Shown here: positions 48,846 to 57,102 of the stretch, piece after piece
Layout: each line of letters begins with the position of its first letter
How positions within the stretch are numbered: the first letter of the stretch is position 1
Source: Thermoanaerobaculum aquaticum
GTDB taxonomy: Bacteria; Acidobacteriota; Thermoanaerobaculia; Thermoanaerobaculales; Thermoanaerobaculaceae
DNA length: 64,000 nt
Assembly (NCBI RefSeq): GCF_000687145.1
Contig: NZ_JMFG01000011.1
Coordinates: 67,444-131,443 of the forward strand
Direction: 5' to 3'
Notes under the pieces: model-generated
The model's database searches: none
What the model saw: the letters and a program-made list of their open reading frames with translations, nothing else
What the model was told of the DNA's origin: nothing
Made by a program: the position numbers and the translations under genes

Positions 48846-51353
48846 TCAGTAGACCTTCGCAGGACCACTGTCCAACGGGATCGGGTGCCACCTGATCACC
48901 TCGAACGGTGAAATGTGTTCCGCCTCAAGGACTTTGCGCACGGTAGCAAGCTCGTCGTCGAAGCGGGCACCGTACCTCCTGAGGTGCTTCTTTATTTCCC
49001 TCTGGAAAACGCGGAGCTTTTCTTTCAGCTTTCGAATATCTTCGGCAAACGCCGGTGCTATCTGAGGAGACTCCTTTCCCACCCGTTCCAGGGCCTCAAG
49101 GAGAAGGACGGCAGCTAAAAGCCTGGCAAGCGCCGGCGCGAGGAGAAGAGCTTTACTTAATTTTCGTGCGGCACAGACCAAACGACTGAGACCGTCAGTT
49201 ATCCAGATTTCCAAGACCCAAACGGTAACCAGCGGTTCCACAGCGGCGATCGTGGCGCGGAGCAATTGGGGTTTTTGAGCCATGGCTGCAGGTAAGCGGT
49301 CCACGGAAAAATTGTGCGTTTCCAGCCACTCCAGGAGCTCCTGGGAAATGGCAAAGGGAGGATCCTGCGGTTCGCTATTGACTAACCCTAGGTCGTCCTC
49401 GTAGCGCCGCAAATCTTCCTCGCTGGGTTTGCAAAATCGGAGATTATCGAAGTCGTGCTTTCGTAACAAGAGCTCGTGGCCGATGCCCACCGCTGCGGTG
49501 GACGCCGGCGCCTGGATGGTTGACGCCACGGTAATCCCACCCCATCCGTAGGTGAGCATGGTGGGGACTCGGCGAAGCTCTGGAGCCCGCTCGTTGCTCT
49601 TTTCTTGCCGCTCTTCCACCCCCACGAAGGAAGTAAGGGAAGAGGCCAGGTTATAGCGCAGCGCCAGGCGCAGGATCCGCTCCCGCAGGGCCTCCTGACG
49701 GCGATCGTGGCGGTTGGAACCCCCAAAACGCGGGGCGCTCAGCTGTTCCTCCCAGGTTCGCACCGCTGCCCGCGCAGCCAGGATAGCCAGGCTGGGGTCC
49801 TCCCCAGCTTCCCCCGCCACCACCGGCAGGGCCCAGGTAACCGCCTCGCCGTTACAGGTAGCGCGGAGCTCTACCGAGCTGGGCAAGCCATCGCGGAAGC
49901 AACCGTACACCGTGATGGGTTCGCCGGCAAAGATCGCGAGCTCTTCCGGCGCTTGCCATTCCGGATCCGAACCCTGCCAGCAAACCTCCAGGTCGGTCCA
50001 CAGCGGCTGGCGAGCCCGCTGGAGGTGGCGCATGATGGCCGGGCTAATGGGTTCGTTGGGGTGAACCAGCTCAGCGGCGCCAAGGCCGACCCGGGCCAGG
50101 GAGCGGATAAGGAACTCGTTGGGTCCGTAGCCCACACCCACCATGAACACCCGGGTTTCACGCTCCCGTTTGCTACGGAGAAGCTCGAGGATGGCCTGCT
50201 CGTTGCTGATTTCACCATCGGTGAGCACGATGGCCACCCGCTGGCGGGTGGGGTCCAGCGGCCGGTTGAGGAGGAACTCCAAAGCCGGTAGCAGCTCCGT
50301 TCCCCCCAGATTGGCTTCCAGAGCGCGCACGGCTTCCCGGGCCTTGGCGCGCCACAGCTCATCCGCCGGACGAGAAGCCCCCAGCAAACTGCCCACGGTG
50401 CTGCCAAACACCAAAATGTCGAACGTATCCGCCTCGGTCAGTTCGTCCAGGGCTGCGAGCAAGGCTTGCTTGGCGTGTTCCAGGGAATGACCCTCCATGG
50501 ACCCGGAGCAGTCCACCAAAAAGAGGAACTCCCGCGGCTCTTTTTTGGCCAGATCGCTTACGGGAGGCACAAAGGTCGCAGCCACAAAGCGGTCGCCGTC
50601 GGCTCCTTTCGCCACCCGGGTAAAGGGCTCCCAAAGCTTCTGTGGGGTCACCAGCAGCACCAGGTCCCGGTCCATGGCCACCACTGGGCTGGTGAGCTGT
50701 ACCCTGAAGCCGCCGTCTTCCGGCTTTACCCGCACCTGGTGGGAGGGGCACGCAATTTCGCGCACGCCGTGGGGGTGGCTTACCCAGGCGGTGAACTCAA
50801 GCCCGTAAGGCACATCCAGGCTAATCGGCGGGTTCACCTGTTCCGCAGGGGTTGGGCTCACCCCCAGCCGGTCCTCCAGCGGCGCATACCTGGGGGCTAC
50901 GGTGGTAGGAAGCACAAATCGCACCGCCTCCCCGCTGCGCTCCAGCTCCGCCACCCACCGCAGTTCCACCGTCACTTCCTGCCCGGGCAGCACGTTGCCC
51001 ACGGAAACGGTGAACACGTTGGGCCTCTCCCGATCCACCAGCACTGCCCCATGACCGCCGCGGATGGCGTCGTCGTAGGTGGCAAACGCTTGCTCCCTCT
51101 CCTGGACCTGGCCAGTAATCCGCCGCCCGTTGGTTTCCACGGTTAGCGCAAAAAGGGCCGAAGCCTCCGGGAGTGGAAAAACGTACACGGCTTCGATGGG
51201 CACGTCTTCGGCGTTGCGAAAGCGCTGCTGAAGCGTGACCTGGCTGGAAAAGCCCCGAATTTCGGCCAACACCTTGACACCCATCAAAGGCAGCGGCTTT
51301 TGGCTGGACGCCACGAAAATGCCGCTGGCCGTTTCTTTGGTTGCAACGCTCAT
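48846..51353 (-). CDS. VIT and von Willebrand factor A domain protein
   Basis: An 835-residue protein with an N-terminal VIT domain (about 20-135: LQQRFRNAEDVPIEAVYVFP, EREQAFATYDDAIRGGHGAV) and a vWA domain at 275-445 with the metal-dependent adhesion motif DCSGSM (281-286) and VAIVLTDGEIS. The C-terminal part has a beta region, a hydrophobic patch (LLLAPALARLLAAVLLLEAL, about 735-755) and a helical basic tail. No signal peptide is seen, so it is probably cytosolic. Such inter-alpha-trypsin-like proteins are widespread but without known function in bacteria. AAAGGAG precedes the ATG. It probably shares a transcript with the MerR regulator upstream. Confidence 0.87.
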   Translation of the reverse strand: MSVATKETASGIFVASSQKPLPLMGVKVLAEIRGFSSQVTLQQRFRNAEDVPIEAVYVFPLPEASALFALTVETNGRRITGQVQEREQAFATYDDAIRGGHGAVLVDRERPNVFTVSVGNVLPGQEVTVELRWVAELERSGEAVRFVLPTTVAPRYAPLEDRLGVSPTPAEQVNPPISLDVPYGLEFTAWVSHPHGVREIACPSHQVRVKPEDGGFRVQLTSPVVAMDRDLVLLVTPQKLWEPFTRVAKGADGDRFVAATFVPPVSDLAKKEPREFLFLVDCSGSMEGHSLEHAKQALLAALDELTEADTFDILVFGSTVGSLLGASRPADELWRAKAREAVRALEANLGGTELLPALEFLLNRPLDPTRQRVAIVLTDGEISNEQAILELLRSKRERETRVFMVGVGYGPNEFLIRSLARVGLGAAELVHPNEPISPAIMRHLQRARQPLWTDLEVCWQGSDPEWQAPEELAIFAGEPITVYGCFRDGLPSSVELRATCNGEAVTWALPVVAGEAGEDPSLAILAARAAVRTWEEQLSAPRFGGSNRHDRRQEALRERILRLALRYNLASSLTSFVGVEERQEKSNERAPELRRVPTMLTYGWGGITVASTIQAPASTAAVGIGHELLLRKHDFDNLRFCKPSEEDLRRYEDDLGLVNSEPQDPPFAISQELLEWLETHNFSVDRLPAAMAQKPQLLRATIAAVEPLVTVWVLEIWITDGLSRLVCAARKLSKALLLAPALARLLAAVLLLEALERVGKESPQIAPAFAEDIRKLKEKLRVFQREIKKHLRRYGARFDDELATVRKVLEAEHISPFEVIRWHPIPLDSGPAKVY

Positions 51354-51530
51354 GATTGAATCTCCTTTCTTGTTTGTTTTGTTTATTTGCCTTACATTTG
51401 GTTTTTAAAAGCAGCCTGCTTTGCAAATGCACGTTGCCGGGATCAAAAGGTTATGTTGTTCACCTACTTTTAATGAACTCTTGTACTTATCCGTCGCATT
51501 GGTTCTTTTCTGGAGCCATATTTCACCTCC
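51354..51530 (-). other. AT-rich leader between MerR and VIT genes with a tiny ORF
   Basis: This 177-bp stretch is far richer in A and T than its surroundings. On the minus strand GGAGGTGAAAT precedes a 10-codon frame (51519 to 51487) reading MAPEKNQCDG and stop. AAAGCAG and CTGCTTT around 51415 make a seven-base near-perfect palindrome. The rest holds A-rich single-stranded sequence up to the AAAGGAG of the VIT gene. Translation of the short frame is a suggestion from its strong ribosome site. Confidence 0.4.
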
Positions 51531-51950
51531 TTAACGGTTTTCATCCTGCAAAAGCTCCTGCAAGGTCAGCGCCAGACGTCGCAGCTGCCCTTCGTCCAGC
51601 GCCGCAAACCCCTCCTGGACGTGAAGCTCGTAACCGGGCATGACGGTTTGCCGCAGCCAGCGTTCCCCAGGGGCAGGCTTTCGCAAGCGCACCGCCATAT
51701 CCGAAACCTGTGGCGCACCTAGCCCCTCGTTGCCACCAAAGCGCCGCTTGATTTCTTCCAAAGTCAGCCCCTGCTCCTGCAAAGCCTTGATCCGCAAAAG
51801 GGTGGCCAAATGGGAGTCGTCGTAGTGCTCGCCCCGCCCCCGCCCCAGCGGTGCGGGCAGGAGGCCCTGCTGAACGTAGTAGCGCACGGTTCGCCGGGAA
51901 ACCCCCGCCGCCGCCGCCAGCTCCCCAATGGCGTAACGCTTCCTGCTCAC
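51531..51950 (-). CDS. MerR-family transcriptional regulator
   Basis: A 139-residue MerR-type regulator: IGELAAAAGVSRRTVRYYVQQGLLP is the winged helix-turn-helix, with RGRGEHYDDSHLATLLRIKAL and LQEQGLTLEEIKRRFGG completing the DNA-binding domain. The C-terminal 50 residues include a helix (GQLRRLALTLQELLQDE) and no cysteine sensor site. The start is the GTG at 51950, where the conserved KRYAIGE begins; the frame is open upstream but does not look coding. It precedes the VIT/vWA gene and probably regulates it. Confidence 0.85.
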   Translation of the reverse strand: MSRKRYAIGELAAAAGVSRRTVRYYVQQGLLPAPLGRGRGEHYDDSHLATLLRIKALQEQGLTLEEIKRRFGGNEGLGAPQVSDMAVRLRKPAPGERWLRQTVMPGYELHVQEGFAALDEGQLRRLALTLQELLQDENR

Positions 51951-52158
51951 GGCACAATCACTCCTTCTGCCCCATCGCCGGGAAAAGCCCGAGGTCGTGT
52001 GCTTTTGCTCCTCTGTCCCCTGTCGGCAGGGCAGCCAAAACCAGCACAAGCCCTCCCACGGCCTCGTGGTGGGCGAACCCAACCGTGAACCGCCTGAAGA
52101 CCAGCTCTTTCCAAACTCGCGCCCAGCACCGGTCACCCCCCACGAATGCGACACCTGT

Positions 52159-52187
52159 AATGTAACACCTCACTGCCACATTGTCAA
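52159..52187 (-). promoter_or_regulatory. Consensus promoter for the MerR-VIT transcript
   Basis: On the minus strand TTGACA (52182-52187), 17-base spacer, TACATT (52159-52164). The start would be near 52152, leaving about 200 bases of untranslated leader before MerR. A direct repeat ACACCT (plus strand 52151-52156 and 52165-52170) flanks the -10 and may bind the regulator. Confidence 0.7.
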
Positions 52188-52281
52188 CCTGTCACCGACC
52201 GGACGATGCGCACCGCCCCTGGGCGCACCAGGCCAATTGCAGGAAAGCTGGTTTGCGGAGACGAAGCGTACTCTCCACGTT

Positions 52282-52311
52282 TTGACGAGAAATGCAAGAG
52301 CCTTGTATATC
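52282..52311 (+). promoter_or_regulatory. Possible rightward promoter with operator-like dyad
   Basis: TTGACG (52282-52287), 18-base spacer, TATATC (52306-52311), directly followed by the dyad TGAGAC-CA-GTCTCA (52316-52329). The local AT-rich patch stands out from its GC-rich surroundings. Confidence 0.4.
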
Positions 52312-52317
52312 ATTCTG

Positions 52318-52680
52318 AGACCAGTCTCAACGATCTCGGGGGGGCTAAAAAATCAGCGTCCCACCTGCGCGAGCGCGACCGACGGCTTCGTTCTTGATGC
52401 CTGCTTCGGGCCTCCGGGAGCTGGCTGCGGAAGCTCCTCCGGTAGCGCAGCCGTTACCCTCGGGCCGGAGAAAGTCCTCCGCAGCGCGAGCTTTTCACAG
52501 GCCAGCGGATGAAACCCTCCTGGAGACGCAAGGGACTTCAAGAAAGGCGCCTGGTGGCCTTACGGTAGGAAGGCCTTGGCGCGGGGCAGTGGAGCCGTTT
52601 CTGCTTAGCCCACGCGCCACCCATCCCGGCCTTACTGGCGAGGGGGGAGGAGGATCCCAACAGCTGAGGAGAAACCACTA
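52318..52680 (+). ncRNA. Candidate structured non-coding RNA (unidentified)
   Basis: This stretch between MerR and tRNA-Asn has no credible protein frame but many complementary arms. GGCTGCG and CGCAGCC flank a 16-base interior near 52425-52455. GCGCC (52547-52551) pairs with GGCGC (52578-52582) around the inner stem GGCCTT/AAGGCC (52556-52561 and 52570-52575). GGCGCG (52578-52583) can instead pair with CGCGCC further on, so two structures compete. It does not fit the conserved cores of RNase P RNA, tmRNA, SRP RNA or the T-box that I know. Strand is set by the promoter-like element upstream and is uncertain. Confidence 0.28.
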
Positions 52681-52688
52681 AAAGGAAA

Positions 52689-52763
52689 TGGCTCCGCAGG
52701 AGGGACTCGAACCCCCAACCCTCCGGTTAACAGCCGGACGCTCTACCGTTGAGCTACTGCGGA
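52689..52763 (-). tRNA. tRNA-Asn (anticodon GTT)
   Basis: The minus strand gives a full cloverleaf: acceptor stem TCCGCAG/CTGCGGA, D loop with AGCTCAACGGTAGAGC, anticodon arm TCCGG-CTGTTAA-CCGGA with GTT, and T arm GGGGGTTCGAGTCCC. The 3' CCA is encoded. It is 75 nt including CCA. Confidence 0.97.
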
Positions 52764-52787
52764 CCAGCTCCCTCGCGGGAGCAAGGC

Positions 52788-52817
52788 TTTGTAGCGCAAA
52801 AGCCTGGCCGTTGTCAA
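52788..52817 (-). promoter_or_regulatory. Promoter of the tRNA-Asn gene
   Basis: On the minus strand TTGACA, 18-base spacer, TACAAA, about 25 bases before the tRNA 5' end. Confidence 0.65.
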
Positions 52818-52906
52818 GGTTGCAGGGTCTGCTTGCCAGCCCGCAAGGAGCCTTCCGGGCAAACGGGGTTTTTGCGGCAGCGCAAAGAAGAAACGGGGCG
52901 ACGGAT

Positions 52907-52912
52907 TAGCCT
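52907..52912 (+). promoter_or_regulatory. Probable -10 element of a leaderless transcript
   Basis: TAGCCT lies exactly six bases before the ATG at 52919; no ribosome-binding site is present. Confidence 0.3.
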
Positions 52913-52918
52913 GGACTT

Positions 52919-53152
52919 ATGGGTGAATGCCTCGTGGACCGGCGCTGGACGGTGGCTGAGCTCCTGGCCCTCTACCCCCAGGCGGCGAGCGTTTTTACCA
53001 GGCATGCCATGGCCTGCGTGGGGTGCGATTTGAGCCGCTTCGACACGCTGGCGATGGTGGCAGCTACTTACGGTCTCTCATGGGAGGCCTTTGCCGCCGA
53101 GCTTGCGGAGGCGCTCTCCTCGGCCCAAGCCGCCAGCTCTTCCACCACCTGA
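52919..53152 (+). CDS. DUF1858 domain protein
   Basis: A 77-residue protein with the DUF1858 pattern: TVAELLALYPQAASVFTRHAM, then ACVGCDLSRFDTLAMVAATYG. The CxxC pair (ACVGC) is typical; relatives are fused or adjacent to hybrid-cluster and disulphide-redox proteins. It is small and soluble. Its last 85 bp overlap tail-to-tail with the pseudouridine synthase gene. Partner and ligand are unknown. Confidence 0.8.
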   Translation: MGECLVDRRWTVAELLALYPQAASVFTRHAMACVGCDLSRFDTLAMVAATYGLSWEAFAAELAEALSSAQAASSSTT

Positions 53153-53847
53153 GAAAGCCCCAAAGCTTCCAGCACCGCGCGAAACTCCTCTGGCAAGGGT
53201 GCGGTGACCACCGAGGGGGTCATACCCTCCGGCAGCTGCAACCGCCAGGCGTGGAGCAGCGGATGGGAAGGTGCCAAAAGACGGCGGAGCTCGGGGTCCT
53301 TGACGCCACGGTGTCTGGGTCCTCCGTAAAGGTCATCGCCCACGATGGGGTGACCGGCGGCCGAGAGGTGCACGCGAATTTGATGGGTGCGGCCAGTGCG
53401 AGGTTGCAATAAAAGCAAGCTCACAGGGGGAACATGGGCCACGCGGCGGTAAGCGGTCACGGCTTTTTTGCCTGCCGGGTCCACCCGCATTTTGCGGCGA
53501 TCCCTGGGATCCGGCGAAAGCCCGGACTCCCACACCCCTTCTTGCGGTCGGGGTTTTCCCCAGACTAATGCCAGGTAGCTGCGGTGGATTTCACCCTGTG
53601 ACAGGGCCTGGGACAAAAGCCGTAACGTGGCAGCATTGCGGGCCACCAGCACCAGTCCTGTGGTGCCCACATCCAATCGGTGCACCAAAAACAAAGGACC
53701 TGGACCCAAAGCCAAGGCTTCGGAGGCCAAGAGCTTGCGGAGGCGCTCCTCCACGTCGCCGGGGGCGCTTCGTCGGGTGGCCAAGCTGAGGCCCGGCGGT
53801 TTGTTGAGGATCAAAAGCTCAGGGCTTGAAAACACCACCACGCTCAC
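53068..53847 (-). CDS. RluA-family RNA pseudouridine synthase
   Basis: A 259-residue enzyme that turns uridine into pseudouridine in rRNA or tRNA. Catalytic motif HRLDVGTTGLVLVA places the nucleophile at Asp59. LILNKPPGL, SYLALVWG, AVTAYRRV and GRTHQIRVHLSAAGHPIVGD complete the family. There is no S4 domain, as in RluA or TruC types. Start GTG at 53847. The target site is not readable from sequence. Confidence 0.92.
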   Translation of the reverse strand: MSVVVFSSPELLILNKPPGLSLATRRSAPGDVEERLRKLLASEALALGPGPLFLVHRLDVGTTGLVLVARNAATLRLLSQALSQGEIHRSYLALVWGKPRPQEGVWESGLSPDPRDRRKMRVDPAGKKAVTAYRRVAHVPPVSLLLLQPRTGRTHQIRVHLSAAGHPIVGDDLYGGPRHRGVKDPELRRLLAPSHPLLHAWRLQLPEGMTPSVVTAPLPEEFRAVLEALGLSQVVEELAAWAEESASASSAAKASHERP

Positions 53848-53967
53848 GGTTCCAGGTTGCCAGCTGGAGGTTTGCCTGTCCAGGGCTTCACGGGGTTTTC
53901 AAGGTCATGGCTTAGGTTTAGAGTGTAAGATGCCCCTCGATGTTTGGGGGATGAAAGGAGGAGGTCT

Positions 53968-56865
53968 ATGCGAGGAAGGGCACTGTTGTTACGAAGCGTG
54001 GCCTTGGCGCTGCTGCTCTTTTCTGCAGCTGCCGCCTGGGCGCAAACCGATGTCACCATGGCGCGCATCACCGGTACGGTCAAGGACGAGCAGGGTCAGC
54101 CGCTGCCGGGGGCTTTGGTGGAAGCCAAAAACCAGGAAACCGGCCTGATGGCGCGGGCGGTGGCTGATACTAACGGGTTTTACCGGCTTTTGAACCTGCC
54201 GCCCGGGGTGTATACCCTCACAGCCAGCCTCTCGGGTTTTGCCACCCTGGAGAAAAGCGATGTGAGGCTGGTTCTGGGCTCGGCGCCCACGGTGGACTTC
54301 ACGCTGCCGGCCGCCACCACCGCTGAAACCGTGACTGTCACCGCCGAAACGCCGCTGGTGGAGGTCACCAACACCACGGTGGGGGCCACGATCCTCAACG
54401 AGCAAATCAAGAGCTTGCCCCTCAACGGCCGGGACTTCACCTCCCTGGTGTACCTCACCCCGGAGACCCGCCGGGAATCCCAGCGGGGCTACATCTCCAT
54501 TTCCGGGCAGCGGGGGATTAACACCAACGTCACAGTGGACGGCGTGGACTACAACAACGCCTTCTTCGGTGGCCAGTACGGCACTGCCGAAGGACGGGCA
54601 CCCCTGGCCATTTCCCAGGAGTCCATTAAGGAGTTTGCGGTGATCACCAACGGTGCTTCCGCCGAGTTTGGCCGCTCGGGCGGCGGTTTCGTCAACGTGA
54701 TTACCAAGAGCGGCACCAACGACTACCACGGTTCCGCTTTTTACTACTGGCAGCCCCAGGATCTCGCCTCCGATCCGCCGGTGGGCGAAAAGCTGGACCA
54801 GGAGAAGAAGCAGTTCGGCGGCTCCTTCGGCGGCGCCTTTATGAAGGACAAGCTCTTCTTCTTCACCTCTTACGACCAGCAAGACCAGAGCTTGACGATC
54901 CCCATTGACCCCCGGGTGCTGGACGCCGACATCTTTGCGAAGTACCCGGTGCTGGCCTCCCCGCCGCAGTACGTGCAAACCCGCGACGGGCGGGTGCTTT
55001 TTACCCGCTTTGACTTCTTTGCAAGCCCCCAGCACCGCTTCATGGCCCGCATGAACTACGGGGACTACGAGGGGATCAACGGTACCTCCACCAGCCCCAC
55101 CCGTACCGAGTCCTACAACGGCATCGAGGGGATGTTCTCCCGTTCCTACGTGGCCTCCTATTCCGGTACCTGGTCCGATAACCTGCTCAACGACTTCAAC
55201 TTCCAGTACGTTTTGGAGGACACGCCCCGGCGGGATAAGGGGCTGGGCTTGCCGGACATTCAGGTGCGGGGCATCGGCAACTACGGGGAGGTGAGCTTCC
55301 TGCCCATTACCTCCACCGCCGACCGCACCACCATCTTTGACACCGTCACTTACATGTGGCAGGACCACGTGTTCAAGGGCGGTTTTGAGTACAACGACAC
55401 CTCCATTGACCAGATCTTCAAGGGCAACTGGCGGGGGGTCTTCATCTTCAACAACAAGGCCGACTTTTTGGCCGGCAAGTGGTCCGAATACCGGCAGTTC
55501 GGCGGTCTGCAGGGCTTGACCGCCGATGAGGCCGGTCGCTCCAACTTTGGGCAAAAGGAGTACGCGGCGTTCCTGCAAGACCAATGGTTCATTTCCCCCC
55601 AGCTCACGCTCACCTTGGGATTGCGGTGGGAACGGCTGGATAACCCCGACTTCCCGATCCTGAACCTGCGGGAGCAAAATCCCGACGGCACCTACAAGCT
55701 CAACGGCAAGATCCCCGATGAGGATAACCAGTGGTCGCCCCGCATCGGTGTTTCCTGGGCCCCGGCTCCCAAAACCGCGGTGCGCTTTTCGGCCGGCCGC
55801 TTCTGGAGCCGTACACCGGCCCTGCTTTGGGCGCAAACCAACACCTCCAACGGCTTGAAGGGCACCCAGTACCTGATCTTCGCCCAGCGGGACAACCGCG
55901 GCAACGTCATTGGGCCACCCACCGACCCGCTGGCTCCCGGCTGGGGCTCCGCCTGGGATCCTCACGGCGTCGAGCGGGTGGACTTCTCCTCCATTCCCAT
56001 CCCCCGCGGCGTGGGGGTGTTTACGGTGGACCCCAACTTCCGCAACCCCTACACGGACCGCGTCACCCTGGAGTTTGAGCGGGAGCTCTTTGCCAACACC
56101 GCCGCTTCCTTGAGCATCACCTACGCCGAGTCCAAGCACCTGGAGCGGCTTACCGATGCTAACCTCCGGTACGATGGCACCACCTCCGCCAACGGCCTGC
56201 CCCACTACGACCGCAACCGTCCCAACCCGGCCTACGGCCGCGTTACCGTGTACACCTCCGATGCCCGTTCCAAGTACTGGGGGATCAGCTTGCTCCTGCA
56301 GCGCCGGTTTGTGGAGCGCTTCTTCGGCATGCTGTCGGTGACCTGGTCCGAGGACAAGGACAACGACTCCAACGAGCGCAACTTTGCGGGGCTCTTTGCC
56401 GAGGACAAGAACAACCTGGATTTGAACTGGGGCTGGGCCGACCGCGACCAGCGGTGGAAGATTGCCGCCAACGGGACCTGGAACACGCCGTGGTGGGGGA
56501 TTTCCCTCTCCGGTTTGTTCCGCTTTGCCACCGGCCAGCCCTACACCGCCTTTGCGGGCGCCGATCTTAACGGTGACCAGGACTCCGGGACTGACCGTCC
56601 CACGGTGGGCGGCAAGCACTTCCCCCGCAACAGCTTCCGCCAGCCGGACACGTGGTCTTTGGACCTGCGCCTGCAAAAGACCTTTGACATCAAGGGCTTT
56701 AAGCTGGCGGCCATTGCCGAGTGCTTTAACTGCACCGATCGCGAGGAGTACACGGTGACCAACACCATTTGGGGCACGGGGGAAACGCCGCGCTCCACCT
56801 TTGGCGCCAAGTCCTACACCGGCACGCCGCGCACCATTCAGCTGGCCATCCGCCTGGACTTCTAG
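53968..56865 (+). CDS. TonB-dependent receptor, Oar-like, with carboxypeptidase-regulatory domain
   Basis: A 965-residue outer-membrane receptor. Signal peptide 1-26 (ending AWAQ), CarboxypepD-like domain about 33-115 (ITGTVKDEQGQPLPGALVEA, LPPGVYTLTASLSGF), plug about 120-260 (LPLNGRDFTSLVYLTPETRR, VDGVDYNNAFFGGQYG, EFGRSGGGFVNVITKSGTND), then the barrel to the terminal FRLDF-like RLDF. The start ATG follows AAAGGAGGAGG; an earlier ATG lacks the ribosome site. It is a single unit ended by a strong terminator, so its cargo cannot be inferred from neighbours; similar Oar proteins interact with peptides or protease products, and a protease gene follows. Confidence 0.9.
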   Translation: MRGRALLLRSVALALLLFSAAAAWAQTDVTMARITGTVKDEQGQPLPGALVEAKNQETGLMARAVADTNGFYRLLNLPPGVYTLTASLSGFATLEKSDVRLVLGSAPTVDFTLPAATTAETVTVTAETPLVEVTNTTVGATILNEQIKSLPLNGRDFTSLVYLTPETRRESQRGYISISGQRGINTNVTVDGVDYNNAFFGGQYGTAEGRAPLAISQESIKEFAVITNGASAEFGRSGGGFVNVITKSGTNDYHGSAFYYWQPQDLASDPPVGEKLDQEKKQFGGSFGGAFMKDKLFFFTSYDQQDQSLTIPIDPRVLDADIFAKYPVLASPPQYVQTRDGRVLFTRFDFFASPQHRFMARMNYGDYEGINGTSTSPTRTESYNGIEGMFSRSYVASYSGTWSDNLLNDFNFQYVLEDTPRRDKGLGLPDIQVRGIGNYGEVSFLPITSTADRTTIFDTVTYMWQDHVFKGGFEYNDTSIDQIFKGNWRGVFIFNNKADFLAGKWSEYRQFGGLQGLTADEAGRSNFGQKEYAAFLQDQWFISPQLTLTLGLRWERLDNPDFPILNLREQNPDGTYKLNGKIPDEDNQWSPRIGVSWAPAPKTAVRFSAGRFWSRTPALLWAQTNTSNGLKGTQYLIFAQRDNRGNVIGPPTDPLAPGWGSAWDPHGVERVDFSSIPIPRGVGVFTVDPNFRNPYTDRVTLEFERELFANTAASLSITYAESKHLERLTDANLRYDGTTSANGLPHYDRNRPNPAYGRVTVYTSDARSKYWGISLLLQRRFVERFFGMLSVTWSEDKDNDSNERNFAGLFAEDKNNLDLNWGWADRDQRWKIAANGTWNTPWWGISLSGLFRFATGQPYTAFAGADLNGDQDSGTDRPTVGGKHFPRNSFRQPDTWSLDLRLQKTFDIKGFKLAAIAECFNCTDREEYTVTNTIWGTGETPRSTFGAKSYTGTPRTIQLAIRLDF

Positions 56866-56888
56866 CAGCCGCAAGCTGCACTGGAACC

Positions 56889-56918
56889 GGGGGGCGCTTC
56901 GGCGCCCCCCTTTTCTTT
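56889..56918 (+). terminator. Rho-independent terminator of the receptor gene
   Basis: Nine-base-pair stem GGGGGGCGC/GCGCCCCCC with a stable TTCG loop, then TTTTCTTT. The same core recurs at 59068. Confidence 0.93.
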
Positions 56919-57049
56919 CACCGGGATGGACACCCGCCGGCGCGTTCTGAAAACTTTTCAGGCAGGTGGCTCGAGAGCAGCTCCCCATTGAAACATTTTC
57001 GAGCTAGTACGAAAGCTTGTGAGCAATTTTTGTCACTGCGGCAAGGGCC

Positions 57050-57078
57050 TTGACAGGCTTTCTGGGGCCACCTTAGCT
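57050..57078 (+). promoter_or_regulatory. Possible promoter of the protease gene
   Basis: TTGACA, 17-base spacer, TTAGCT. The start near 57085 gives a short leader with GGAGGGGG before the ATG at 57103. The -10 is weak. Confidence 0.45.
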
Positions 57079-57102
57079 TGGTGCCAGGAAAAGGAGGGGG
57101 CT

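Noticed and set aside
52340-52680. RNase P RNA, tmRNA or T-box identity for the structured stretch
   Set aside because: Short look-alikes (GGAGAAAGTCC; GGTGGGAC on the minus strand) exist, but the other conserved cores of these RNAs are absent.
53989-56988. A 999-codon open frame on the minus strand opposite the second TonB receptor
   Set aside because: It mirrors the third-position G/C bias of the receptor gene; composition is low-complexity Gly/Val/Ala and no domain is visible.
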